A DNA stretch of 64,000 bases from Lentisphaerota bacterium (GTDB lineage: Bacteria > Verrucomicrobiota > Lentisphaeria > Victivallales > UBA1829), in the NCBI GenBank assembly GCA_015061915.1, contig SUVR01000005.1, positions 1 to 64,000 of the forward strand. Reading direction: 5' to 3'. The notes beneath the pieces were generated by a model. It was given only the letters and a program-made list of their open reading frames with translations, had not been told where the DNA came from and did not search any database. The stretch's first letter is position 1. Every line of letters begins with the position of its first letter. The translations under genes and the position numbers were made by a program. This document shows, one piece after another, positions 1 to 7,665 of the stretch.

Positions 1-21
1 CGCCCTGAAACATGATTTTTC

Positions 22-45
22 GTGACTTTTTCAAGAAAAAATCAC
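22..45. promoter_or_regulatory. Imperfect inverted repeat upstream of GH2 gene
   Basis: GTGACTTTTT (22-31) faces AAAAAATCAC (36-45) across a 4-base loop, with one mismatch. No T-run follows on either strand, so it is a poor terminator. It could be a regulator site, or the leftover hairpin of an upstream gene outside the window. Confidence 0.3.
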
Positions 46-52
46 AGCCGAT

Positions 53-73
53 GCGTCAAAATTGGTTTGACGC
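53..73. promoter_or_regulatory. Perfect inverted repeat, probable operator 1 of GH2 gene
   Basis: GCGTCAAA (53-60) and TTTGACGC (66-73) are perfect complements around a 5-base spacer. The right arm contains TTGACG (67-72), which could be the -35 element of a weak promoter with TAACAA (91-96) as -10 after 18 bases. A protein bound here would block that promoter. This is inferred from symmetry and position only. Confidence 0.45.
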
Positions 74-98
74 TGAAAAAATCAACTTTTTAACAAGA

Positions 99-126
99 TG
101 AGCCAAAACGTTTTGAAATTGGCTCA
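99..126. promoter_or_regulatory. Perfect inverted repeat, probable operator 2 of GH2 gene
   Basis: TGAGCCAA (99-106) and TTGGCTCA (119-126) are perfect 8-base complements. Between them lies the palindrome AAAACGTTTT (105-114), with an AACGTT core of the kind seen in LacI-family operators. The site ends 14 bases before the GH2 start codon, next to the GGAG ribosome site (132-135). Sugar-responsive repression of the GH2 gene is an inference. Confidence 0.45.
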
Positions 127-140
127 ACAATGGAGCTTTT

Positions 141-2384
141 ATGAACCAGATCATCCCGTGTGTGTCCGATTGGAAGTTTTCCCGCGATGGTGTCGATTGG
201 CAGAATGTTTCTCTCCCCCACAGCGTTTTTGTGGAGCCGGAGACGATCGTAAAACCGCAGGTGGGAAAAGCGATTTATCAGTACCGTTTTTCTGCGCCGG
301 AAGAATGGAAACGCAAGATTGTTTCCTTTGAGATCGGTGCCGCTATGCAGCGGGCGGAAGTCTATGTGAATGGCGAATATCACTTCACGCACTTCGGCGG
401 CTATCAGAAATTTTTTATCCCGCTGACAGACGATCTGAAGGATGAAAATCTCATTGAGATCCATTTGGATAACGCCGATTCACGGGATATGCCTCCCGGT
501 AAGACCATCTCTACTATGGACTTCTGTTACCACAGCGGTCTTTACCGGGATGCAAAACTTCACGTGTGGGAACCGGTCCACATCACCGATCCGCTGGCAG
601 TCTCCATCCCTGCCGGCGGTGGCGTGTTCCTGCGGACGGAACAGTTGGATCCGGATGGCACTGCAGAGATCTCTGCCAGCTGTCATGTGATCCACGAGAT
701 GCCCGCCACCCGCCGCTTTGAGATCCTTCAACTGGCAAAAGAGCCGAATCAGGTCTCCGTGAAACTGCAGATCACCGCTCCGGACGGCACGTGTGTCTTT
801 GAAGCAGAAAGCGACTCTGTGGAGATCCGCCCCAATACGGATCACACGTTCCGGTTCAAGGCGAAGATCGCAAACGCTGCCCTCTGGACGCCGGAGACGC
901 CGGTCCGTTACACTGCCACTTTCCTGGTGACCCACGATGGCAAAACGGTTCATACTATGCAGGAAAAATTCGGCATCCGCACCATCAAGTTTACAAAAGA
1001 AGGCTTCTACCTGAACGGTGTCCGGACTTTTCTCAACGGTACCAACCGCCACATGGAATATCCGTTCATCGGCAACGCTGTTCCGGAAAACGGACAGTGG
1101 CGTGATGCCCTTCTTATCAAGAAGAGCGGCTACAATTTTGTGCGTCTGAGCCACTACAATCAGGATCCTGCGTTCCATGAAGCCTGCGACAGCATCGGGC
1201 TGCTGGTTATGGCGGCGATCCCCGGCTGGCAGGCGTATCACAGCAATTCTGCCTTTATCGAAAATTCGTTCCGGGATTGCCGGGAACTGATCCGTTGTCT
1301 GCGCAACCGTCCTTCCATCATCCTCTGGGAACTTTCCCTGAACGAAGCCTATCCGCCCTCCTGGGTGAATGCAGAATTCTGCCGGATCACTCACGAAGAA
1401 TATCCCGGCAGCCAGTGTTACAGCGCCGGCGATACCTGGGGATTTTCCGAGATGTGGGACGTTCTGTTCCCCTGCGGACATCAGCGTTCCACGGATAACC
1501 CCGTTCTCCTGCGGGAGTACGGAGATTGGGGCTTCGGCGGCGGAAACAGCACCAGCCGGCGGACCCGCGGCGACAGCATGAAAGAACGGCTCATCCAGTG
1601 CTGGAATTTTATGTGGACCTACAACCGGCTTCAGGCTGTGCCGTGTATGGTGGGAGCGGCAGACTGGTGTTTCTTCGACTACAACCGGGGATGCAGCTCC
1701 AATATCGAAACATCCGGTTCTATGGATGTTTACCGCCAGCCCAAGATCAAGTTCTTCTTCTATCAGTCACAGGGCGAAGAACCGATGCTTTATCCCGTTC
1801 ACGATGAAAAGGATAAGCTGATCGTCTTTACCAACTGCGACGAGATCGAAGTGGAGCAGTCCGGCAGGATCATCGTCCCCCGCCGGAAACCCGATGACGG
1901 ACCGGACACCCCGTACAACCCGAATCTGGGATCCAGCCCGGACTGGGAAACTGCCCTGCCGGATTGCGGCGATACCAGCGGTGGAAATCCCTTCGACGGC
2001 GGCAACTGCAAACAGCTGACGCATCCTCCGTTCACCTGTTCCGGTGTTCCTGCGCCGGAAGTTGGTTCACCCCTCATTATCCGGGGGTACAAGGACGGCG
2101 AACCGATGTTTGAGCAGGTCCTTCGTAAACCGGAAGAAGTTGTTGAAGTCGAAACGCTTGTGCGAGAAGATGGTGTGCCGGTCACGGCGGGCGATCTGGT
2201 CTTTGTGGATGCAATCCTGAAAGACCGGAACGGAACCCTTGTGCCGGAAAATGTGCCGGTCCGCCTGAATGTCAGCGGCGGTGCGGAGATCGTTGGCGGG
2301 ATGCCGGAAACGGTCGCCGGGATCGCCTCCTGGCTGGTACGGGTAAGTGATCCGGATTTTCAGGCGGTCGCCGAGCAGATCTGA
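141..2384 (+). CDS. Glycoside hydrolase family 2 protein (beta-galactosidase/glucuronidase type)
   Basis: 747 residues in the GH2 layout: an N-terminal jelly-roll sugar-binding domain (about 1-150), an Ig-like sandwich (about 160-285), a TIM barrel (about 290-560) beginning with FYLNGVRTFLNGTNRH, and a C-terminal Ig-like domain (about 640-740). The expected retaining catalytic pair is visible: acid/base E402 in LSLNEAYPP and nucleophile E459 in LREYGDW. There is no signal peptide, so it probably acts in the cytoplasm on imported oligosaccharides or glycosides. The sugar specificity cannot be read from the sequence. The start is set by GGAG (132-135) six bases before ATG. Stacked inverted repeats upstream suggest repression. 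It converges on the quinone reductase gene with only 6 bases between the stop codons. Confidence 0.9.
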   Translation: MNQIIPCVSDWKFSRDGVDWQNVSLPHSVFVEPETIVKPQVGKAIYQYRFSAPEEWKRKIVSFEIGAAMQRAEVYVNGEYHFTHFGGYQKFFIPLTDDLKDENLIEIHLDNADSRDMPPGKTISTMDFCYHSGLYRDAKLHVWEPVHITDPLAVSIPAGGGVFLRTEQLDPDGTAEISASCHVIHEMPATRRFEILQLAKEPNQVSVKLQITAPDGTCVFEAESDSVEIRPNTDHTFRFKAKIANAALWTPETPVRYTATFLVTHDGKTVHTMQEKFGIRTIKFTKEGFYLNGVRTFLNGTNRHMEYPFIGNAVPENGQWRDALLIKKSGYNFVRLSHYNQDPAFHEACDSIGLLVMAAIPGWQAYHSNSAFIENSFRDCRELIRCLRNRPSIILWELSLNEAYPPSWVNAEFCRITHEEYPGSQCYSAGDTWGFSEMWDVLFPCGHQRSTDNPVLLREYGDWGFGGGNSTSRRTRGDSMKERLIQCWNFMWTYNRLQAVPCMVGAADWCFFDYNRGCSSNIETSGSMDVYRQPKIKFFFYQSQGEEPMLYPVHDEKDKLIVFTNCDEIEVEQSGRIIVPRRKPDDGPDTPYNPNLGSSPDWETALPDCGDTSGGNPFDGGNCKQLTHPPFTCSGVPAPEVGSPLIIRGYKDGEPMFEQVLRKPEEVVEVETLVREDGVPVTAGDLVFVDAILKDRNGTLVPENVPVRLNVSGGAEIVGGMPETVAGIASWLVRVSDPDFQAVAEQI

Positions 2385-2390
2385 TGCGCT

Positions 2391-3146
2391 TTACCACCGG
2401 TACGGCAGTGTGATGCTGAAATGTTCCCGCATGATCACTGCCGTTCCGGGCAGATGATTTCCCGGAATGACTGCGGTTGAGGGCGGTGTTTCCCCGTAAA
2501 GTGGTTCGTTTTCGATTTTTGCCAGCCGCGCAGAATAGGATTCCAACACCTGACGGCGCATAGTCGCACTCATCTTTGCCGGTGCATAAACGATCTGCGG
2601 CGTGAGGATGTCGAACCCGGCAAACTGGAGCGTGCCGTGCCAGACCGGCTTCAGCAGTTCCATAATGTCGCCATTGGCGCCGCCCGGCTGATAAAGCTCC
2701 ATGCCGCCGCCGGTGGTCAGGGAGAGCAGAGCCTTTTTTCCGGCGCAGAAGCCGGTTTCATACATATGCCCGCCGCCGTAGATCCTACCCATGGCAAAGA
2801 CCCGGTCCACCCATCCCTTGAGCAAAGCGGGGATGCTGCACCACCAGAGGGGAAACTGCCAGATCATCAGGTCGCAATCTTCGATTTTTTCGATCTCATT
2901 TTCGATAAAATCTGCAAAGCCAAACCGTTCAGAAGCATACATTTCTTCCAGCTGCTGCCGGAACCGCTCCGGGTTTTTTACGGTCTTGTACGCACTGCGT
3001 CCCGAGACCGGATCAAACTTCATCCGGTGAAGATCGCTGATTCGGATCTTGTGGTGATTTTTCTGTAATGCCTGACACGCCGTTTGAAACATGGCATGAT
3101 TGAAACTGTGCGGCTCCGGATGACAATAAACGATCAAAACATTCAT
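2391..3146 (-). CDS. NAD(P)H:quinone oxidoreductase, flavodoxin-like fold
   Basis: 251 residues of the NQO1/MdaB/KefF-like Flavodoxin_2 family: FAD- or FMN-dependent two-electron reduction of quinones or electrophiles by NAD(P)H in the cytoplasm. Family marks are the HPEPHSFN loop at residues 9-16, the QFPLWW motif at 97-102 followed by SIPALLKGWVDRVF (104-117), and a TTGGG(M) glycine turn that contacts the flavin. It is the last gene of a minus-strand run after the exonuclease (64-base gap). A G-rich ribosome site (AAAGGGGGGG) lies just before ATG. A protective role against quinones or reactive aldehydes is family knowledge. The true substrate is unknown. Confidence 0.88.
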   Translation of the reverse strand: MNVLIVYCHPEPHSFNHAMFQTACQALQKNHHKIRISDLHRMKFDPVSGRSAYKTVKNPERFRQQLEEMYASERFGFADFIENEIEKIEDCDLMIWQFPLWWCSIPALLKGWVDRVFAMGRIYGGGHMYETGFCAGKKALLSLTTGGGMELYQPGGANGDIMELLKPVWHGTLQFAGFDILTPQIVYAPAKMSATMRRQVLESYSARLAKIENEPLYGETPPSTAVIPGNHLPGTAVIMREHFSITLPYRW

Positions 3147-3210
3147 CGGCTTTCCCCCCCTTTGTTTACGGTTGACAGGGGAAAAGACAAGCGGATGGAG
3201 ACCGCAGTTC

Positions 3211-4164
3211 TCAGAAAAGGCTCAACTGTTCCAATTCTTCGCCTTTTTCTTCCGGTTCGGCAGGTATGACGGGGGCGGCTGCAGGCTTGGTTGCCGACAT
3301 CTTATCCAGGTCACGGAGGATGCTTTTCAGTTCCTTCTGTTCCGCAATGGCACGGATCTTATCCAGATCCACCACCCGGCGGGTGATGTGGTTCTCCGAC
3401 CACGTGACCCCCTCCGGCGGCGCAGTAACAAGCCGGACAAGCTCGATATTCTTTCTCAGCAGATCGGCTCCCTGTTCGATCTTGTTCCTTAACGTTTCCC
3501 GTTCGATCTCATGGACTTTTGCCAGCATATTCTCAATGGATCCGAACCGGTTGATCAGCTGTGCCGCCGTCTTCGGTCCAACCCCGGCAATACCGGGAAT
3601 GTTGTCCGCATTATCTCCGATCATGGCAAGATAATCCACGATCGTAGAAGCGGGAACGCCGAATTTTTCCTCCACTTCTTTCAGACCCCGTTTGGCAAAG
3701 CCTTTGCCCGCCTGATCCGGCACCAGCATTTCGATCTTTTCGTCAATGACCTGTGCAATATCCTTATCTGCCGAGATGATCCGGATGTCCTGATCCTTCT
3801 CAAAATGCAGCGCCAGCGAGGCGATCAGATCGTCCGCTTCCGTGTCCTCTGCTTCGATGATGTTCCACCCGAAAGCGGCAATCAGCTCCCGGATGCAGGG
3901 CAGCTGCGCCTGCAGATCTTCTGGGCAGGGCGGACGGTTTGCTTTGTAATCCGGCGCCAGTGCGAGGCGGTGGGGCGGTCTCCCTTTGTCAAAGACGAAT
4001 GCGCCGGGCGCACCGGGGTGATCCTCCTCCAGCTTCATCAGAAAGCGCATCATGGCAAAGATGGCGTTGGTAGGATCGCCGTTTTTGTTGGAAAGGGCAC
4101 GGACCGCATAGTAGCCGCGGAAGATCTGTGCATAGGAATCGATCAGAAGAACAGGATCGGACAT
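3211..4164 (-). CDS. Stand-alone 5'-3' exonuclease (Pol I N-domain / flap nuclease type) with beta-clamp motif
   Basis: 317 residues equivalent to the 5'-3' exonuclease domain of DNA polymerase I, with no polymerase domain. It probably removes RNA primers and 5' flaps. Metal-binding acids are present: D9, D59 (FVFDKG), E106/E109/D111/D112 (EAEDTEADD), D133/D135 (SADKD) and D184/D187 (GDNADNIPG). A helix-hairpin-helix DNA-binding segment follows (GIAGVGPKTAAQL, 191-203). After a Pro/Ala/Glu linker the protein ends in QLSLF (313-317), a textbook beta sliding-clamp binding pentapeptide. ATG at 4164 is chosen because AAAGGAG precedes it by about 8 bases; an upstream in-frame ATG at 4260 would overlap the preceding gene. 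It follows the Gfo/Idh gene by 13 bases. Confidence 0.9.
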   Translation of the reverse strand: MSDPVLLIDSYAQIFRGYYAVRALSNKNGDPTNAIFAMMRFLMKLEEDHPGAPGAFVFDKGRPPHRLALAPDYKANRPPCPEDLQAQLPCIRELIAAFGWNIIEAEDTEADDLIASLALHFEKDQDIRIISADKDIAQVIDEKIEMLVPDQAGKGFAKRGLKEVEEKFGVPASTIVDYLAMIGDNADNIPGIAGVGPKTAAQLINRFGSIENMLAKVHEIERETLRNKIEQGADLLRKNIELVRLVTAPPEGVTWSENHITRRVVDLDKIRAIAEQKELKSILRDLDKMSATKPAAAPVIPAEPEEKGEELEQLSLF

Positions 4165-4177
4165 TGGTATGACTCCT

Positions 4178-5365
4178 TTATTCGGAAAGACGGTAATCTT
4201 CCGGTTTGATGTTGACGACCTGACCGGAGAGCCGTGCCTGCTCGATGGCGACACCCGCAACGGTGGATGCCAGCCCTGCCATCAGGTCTGCTTCCGGCTT
4301 GCTTCCCGTTTCCACGCAGTGTACAAATTCCCGCAGAAAATCCAGATCGCTGCCGCCGTGTCCGGAGGCGTTGGTCTCTGCATAACTTACTGTACGGGCG
4401 GGGCGTCCGTCAGAGTAGGTCAGGAGGATTTCCCGCGTGGCGGTGTCGCCGTGCAGATAGCCGTTGGAACCGAAAACTGCGATGGTCCGTTTGGCGACGG
4501 GCGCAAAAAGGTTCAGGGTGAAATCGCACTTGATCCCGTTCTCAAACTCCATCAGCGTGATCTGGTGGTCAACAAGATCTTTGTCATTGTTATAGACACA
4601 AAGGTCAAACTTTTTGACAGAGGGAGATGCTTTTTCCTGTGCTGTCATCTGGACCATTTCCCCGCCGAAACGGAACCGGCAGGAGGCGTCCGGACATTCC
4701 GAACAGAAATTGTGCTTGAGCTTGTCCGGCGTGAAGAAACGGCAGGACCCGAAGGCGGCGACACGGCTGATACGGGCACCGGCGACCGCAGAAAGAATAT
4801 CGATGTCATGGCTGCATTTCGCCAGCATGAAACTGCCGGAGTTGGCGCTTTTCCGGTGCCAACGGCGCATATAACTCGCCCCGTGCATAACACCAAGACA
4901 TTCTGACGCAGAAATGTTCAGGATGTCGCCCAGCTCTCCGGAGGCAGCGATTTCCCGTACTTTCCGGTAGAGCGGATGAAACCGCAGCACAAAGCCGACC
5001 TGGATGATCCGGTTGTATTCCTGCGCCGTCGCAATGATCTTCCGGCAGTCCGCCGCATTCAATGCCATGGGCTTTTCCAGCATAATGTGCTTACCCGCTT
5101 TCAGACAGGCAACAGCTACCTCACAGTGGAACGGATCAGGGACCGTGATGATCGCCGCATTGAAGTCGCCATGTGCGATCAGATCGTCCAGATTGTAAAA
5201 TTTCGGTACATCAAGACCGGCAGAGGCGGCGAATTCGTCCAGCCGCTCCGCGGAGGTGTCGCACAGCGCCGTGATTTTTGCCGCCGGAGCGTATTTTGTA
5301 ATGGTTCCGATATATCCGTACCCGCGCTGTCCGACCCCGATCAATGCAATTTTACATTCTGCCAT
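4178..5365 (-). CDS. Gfo/Idh/MocA family oxidoreductase
   Basis: 395 residues. NAD(P)-dependent sugar, inositol or related polyol dehydrogenase of the Gfo/Idh/MocA family. The N-terminal Rossmann fold has GVGQRGYGYIG (10-20), the family EKP is at E97-K98-P99, and the C-terminal alpha/beta domain carries the likely catalytic HDID (186-189). A cysteine cluster, C221-x2-C224-x4-C229, sits in the C-terminal domain and may bind a metal, as seen in some relatives from Lentisphaerota and Planctomycetota. No signal peptide. The start has AAGGAG 8 bases upstream. It is the first gene of an operon with the exonuclease. The substrate cannot be deduced, but neighbouring carbohydrate genes fit sugar catabolism. 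Confidence 0.9.
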   Translation of the reverse strand: MAECKIALIGVGQRGYGYIGTITKYAPAAKITALCDTSAERLDEFAASAGLDVPKFYNLDDLIAHGDFNAAIITVPDPFHCEVAVACLKAGKHIMLEKPMALNAADCRKIIATAQEYNRIIQVGFVLRFHPLYRKVREIAASGELGDILNISASECLGVMHGASYMRRWHRKSANSGSFMLAKCSHDIDILSAVAGARISRVAAFGSCRFFTPDKLKHNFCSECPDASCRFRFGGEMVQMTAQEKASPSVKKFDLCVYNNDKDLVDHQITLMEFENGIKCDFTLNLFAPVAKRTIAVFGSNGYLHGDTATREILLTYSDGRPARTVSYAETNASGHGGSDLDFLREFVHCVETGSKPEADLMAGLASTVAGVAIEQARLSGQVVNIKPEDYRLSE

Positions 5366-5391
5366 CTGAAAGACTCCTTGCGTTGAAGAAA

Positions 5392-5419
5392 AGTATATTT
5401 AAGCTGTTTTCAATGTACA
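5392..5419 (-). promoter_or_regulatory. Probable promoter of Gfo/Idh-exonuclease operon
   Basis: On the minus strand TGTACA (-35, 5419-5414) is separated by 16 bases from TATACT (-10, 5397-5392). This places the transcript start about 20 bases before the Gfo/Idh ATG. The promoter lies just beyond the terminator of the upstream amidohydrolase gene, so the two transcription units are separate. Confidence 0.5.
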
Positions 5420-5477
5420 TTAACACTGGAAGTAAATATGTCAACATGAGAAGAAAGAAAAAAGCGGAAAAATAGGC

Positions 5478-5643
5478 AAAAAAAACGGACGGCAGCACGC
5501 CCGGGGCGCGGCTCCGCGCAGTGGCGCCACAGAGTGGCACCCACTGCGCAACCGTTTTTTTCGGCAGGGGATCCCGCCCTGCCGGAAAAAAACGGTTCCC
5601 TGCCTTGGCAGGGGGAGCCGCGCCCCGGGCTGCTGCCGTCCGT
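5478..5643 (-). terminator. Large branched terminator (4-way junction) after amidohydrolase
   Basis: An outer stem of about 30 bp joins 5485-5515 to 5614-5643 with one unpaired base. It encloses three hairpins: 5516-5530 with 5534-5549, 5550-5569 with 5578-5597 (carrying the A7/T7 tracts), and 5598-5604 with 5607-5613. Read on the minus strand, the outer stem is followed at once by eight U residues (5485-5478), the mark of an intrinsic terminator. It begins 11 bases after the amidohydrolase stop codon. It is far larger than a normal terminator and could be a mobile or repeated structural element used as one. This element occupies most of the 288-base gap between the two genes. Confidence 0.7.
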
Positions 5644-5653
5644 TGACCGTTCT

Positions 5654-6481
5654 TCAGTCGTTCAGATCGATCCCCATCCACTTGGCGACGGTGCCGCCCA
5701 TGATGTCGTTGAAAATATCTTCCGGTACGCCGGCGCGTTCCATGATGAGGGTGTAATACTTCTGTGCTTCGGCGATGAGGTGGGGATATGTCACGTACGC
5801 ATCGGAGCCGAGGACCAGTTTCCGGAATCCCTCCATACCCCGGTCTACTTCCACCAGTTTATAGCCCAGCTGTTCCACCAGTTCGGCGGCGGTGATCCGT
5901 TTCCACTGTCCGTTTCCGCCCATATCGCCGTACACATTGGGGATGCCCTGCACGAATTGAGTCGCTTCCGGCTGAAAATATCTTGTTCCCAGATGCGCCA
6001 TGACAAGTTTCAGGTCCTGAAACGAACGTGCGATCCGGTCCAGGCAGATGGGGTGCATATTCCGGAGCATAGGACGCCGGTAGATCTTATCGTATTCGTT
6101 CTGGGCATATTTACCGGTATGGAACAGGATGGGCAGACCGCATTTTTCAGCGGCTTCATAGACCGGCATATAGATGTCGTGATCATATTCATAGTAAGGA
6201 TAAATGGCTTTGAAGCCCTTGACGCCCATTTCGGCATACTTGTAAACTTCGGAGGGATCGGCGGTCTCCCACAGATCCAGTTTCGCCAGCGGCACAAAGC
6301 AATCCGGATACTGTTTACAGATCTCCACTACGGTTTCATTGGGGGCAAAGTCATGTCCGCCGTAGCGCAGTCCGCCGGAGAGGGCGGCGATGGTGTTCTG
6401 TTTCCGGCAGGCGTCCGCCAGAATGTCCAGTTCTGCCTTGTCGGTACTGTCACAATGCACATGGATGTCGAGTCTTTTCAT
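5654..6481 (-). CDS. Amidohydrolase family protein (metal-dependent TIM-barrel hydrolase)
   Basis: 275 residues, Amidohydro_2-like. The metal-binding HxH is at the very N-terminus (DIHVH, H7 and H9), later barrel-strand marks are LFHTGK and MAHLG, and a C-terminal GSDAY supplies the usual final aspartate. These features fit a cytoplasmic TIM-barrel hydrolase or decarboxylase related to the ACMSD/2-pyrone-dicarboxylate lactonase group. The precise reaction is unknown. AAGGA lies about 8 bases before ATG. The gene is single, ending in the branched terminator at 5478-5643, and it diverges from aroQ. Confidence 0.85.
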   Translation of the reverse strand: MKRLDIHVHCDSTDKAELDILADACRKQNTIAALSGGLRYGGHDFAPNETVVEICKQYPDCFVPLAKLDLWETADPSEVYKYAEMGVKGFKAIYPYYEYDHDIYMPVYEAAEKCGLPILFHTGKYAQNEYDKIYRRPMLRNMHPICLDRIARSFQDLKLVMAHLGTRYFQPEATQFVQGIPNVYGDMGGNGQWKRITAAELVEQLGYKLVEVDRGMEGFRKLVLGSDAYVTYPHLIAEAQKYYTLIMERAGVPEDIFNDIMGGTVAKWMGIDLND

Positions 6482-6587
6482 ACCATTTTCCTTCTCTGAA
6501 AACTTTTTTCTTACAATTTGGTCATATTTTACGATAAGCGTTTACGCACGAAAAACAAGCGGAGAATAAAAAAAATCGGAAAAAAAC

Positions 6588-6618
6588 TGGACAAAATGCA
6601 AAAGAGGGTGTATATTAT
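6588..6618 (+). promoter_or_regulatory. Promoter of aroQ
   Basis: TGGACA (6588-6593) and TATATT (6611-6616) are separated by 17 bases, with an adjacent TG before the -10 (6609-6610 region). The expected start point falls at about 6622-6625, on or beside the aroQ ATG (6625). No Shine-Dalgarno sequence lies between the -10 and ATG, so a leaderless transcript is likely. The other half of this divergent intergenic region also holds the small inverted repeat GCGT-TT-ACGC (6538-6547). Confidence 0.6.
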
Positions 6619-6624
6619 ACCATT

Positions 6625-7065
6625 ATGAAAATTTTAGTGATCAATGGACCCAACCTGCAGCTTCTCGGGCGCAGGAAAGCGGAATTTTACGGGACCGGAA
6701 CTCTTGCGGAGCTGGAAGAAACGCTCAAAGGAGTTGCGGAGAGCCTTGGTGTTGACGTGGACTTTTTTCAGAGCAACCACGAAGGAGCGCTCTGCGATGT
6801 GATTGCGGATGCCATCGGCAAATTTGACGGCATTGTGATCAATCCTGCCGCCTACACCCACACCAGTGTGGCGTTGCGTGATGCGCTGGAAGCTGCCCGT
6901 ATTCCGGCAATCGAAGTACATTTGAGCAATATCAATGCCCGGGATGAATTCCGCAAGATCTCTCTGACTGCTCCGGTATGTATCGGGCAGATCGCAGGTC
7001 TGGGAGCTGATGGTTACGAATGGGCAATGCGTGCCCTGGTCAAAAAATTGAAGGAGCGTTCCTGA
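6625..7065 (+). CDS. aroQ: 3-dehydroquinate dehydratase, type II
   Basis: 146 residues, the normal length of the small dodecameric type II enzyme, which converts 3-dehydroquinate to 3-dehydroshikimate (third step of the shikimate pathway) in the cytoplasm. The signature INGPNLQLLGRR starts at residue 6 and catalytic Tyr is Y22 (FYG). NPAAYTHTS (73-81) and EVHLSN (97-102, catalytic His H99) are conserved, and R110 closes the substrate pocket. The family usually has NLNLLG; here it is NLQLLG. The gene starts almost at its promoter (see 6588-6618), with no ribosome site, and ends in a terminator that overlaps its stop codon. aroK and aroC lie 54 kb away in the window. Confidence 0.97.
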   Translation: MKILVINGPNLQLLGRRKAEFYGTGTLAELEETLKGVAESLGVDVDFFQSNHEGALCDVIADAIGKFDGIVINPAAYTHTSVALRDALEAARIPAIEVHLSNINARDEFRKISLTAPVCIGQIAGLGADGYEWAMRALVKKLKERS

Positions 7066-7079
7066 CGCTTCTTTTTTTA
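7052..7079 (+). terminator. Terminator overlapping aroQ stop codon
   Basis: AGGAGCGT (7052-7059) pairs with ACGCTTCT (7065-7072), 7 of 8 bases, around the loop TCCTG, and runs into seven T residues (7072-7078). The aroQ stop codon (7063-7065) is inside the hairpin. It separates aroQ from the accBC operon. Confidence 0.75.
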
Positions 7080-7135
7080 TACACGGTAAATTACGTATTT
7101 TGAATACAAACAACTAACACAGGAAAGGCTGAATA

Positions 7136-7606
7136 ATGAAAATCGAAGAAATCGAAACCATTGTCAAGCTGATGTCCGAAAATGATCTTACGGAGTTCAA
7201 GATCGAGTCCGAAGATATGACCCTCTGCCTCAAGCGTGGCTCCCAGAAGATCGCGGCACCCGTTGTTACCCAGGCGATTATCCCTGCTGCTGCTCCTGCA
7301 CCGGTGGCTGCTGCCGCTCCGGCTCCTGCCGCTGCTCCGGCACCTGTTGCCGCTCCGGCTGCACCCTCCAAGGATAAGATCATTGAATCGCCCATCGTCG
7401 GTACGTTCTACCGTTCCAGCGCACCCGGCGCCGATGCCTTTGTGAAGGTCGGTTCCAAAGTCGATGCCGATACCACTGTGTGCATCGTGGAAGCAATGAA
7501 AGTGATGAACGAGATCAAAGCCGAAAAAAGCGGCGTCATCAAGGAAATCCTGATCGAAAACGGTCAGCCTGTGGAATACGGTCAGGCGCTGTTCGTTCTG
7601 GAATGA
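7136..7606 (+). CDS. accB: Acetyl-CoA carboxylase biotin carboxyl carrier protein
   Basis: 156 residues, matching bacterial BCCP. It carries the biotin that shuttles CO2 from biotin carboxylase to carboxyltransferase in the first step of fatty acid synthesis. An N-terminal helical dimerisation part (1-40) leads into an Ala/Pro linker (about 41-78) and the biotinyl domain (about 80-156). The biotin-accepting lysine is K122 in EAMKVMNEI, and the 'thumb' region [18 protein letters not shown] is present. AGGAAAGG lies before ATG. accC follows 59 bases downstream, the usual accBC operon. No clear promoter could be picked in the short AT-rich gap after the aroQ terminator. Confidence 0.97.
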   Translation: MKIEEIETIVKLMSENDLTEFKIESEDMTLCLKRGSQKIAAPVVTQAIIPAAAPAPVAAAAPAPAAAPAPVAAPAAPSKDKIIESPIVGTFYRSSAPGADAFVKVGSKVDADTTVCIVEAMKVMNEIKAEKSGVIKEILIENGQPVEYGQALFVLE

Positions 7607-7665
7607 TCGTTTGCTGATCCTTTCCGCCCTGAATTTTTGAACGAAGAACGGAAGTCGACTGAACT

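Noticed and set aside
480-1481. 333-codon frame opposite the GH2 gene
   Set aside because: Lies wholly within a gene with clear GH2 motifs and has no motif of its own.
5352-5681. 109-codon minus-strand frame across the branched terminator
   Set aside because: It covers the inverted-repeat element and the start of the Gfo/Idh gene, with no ribosome site; the structure explains the sequence better.
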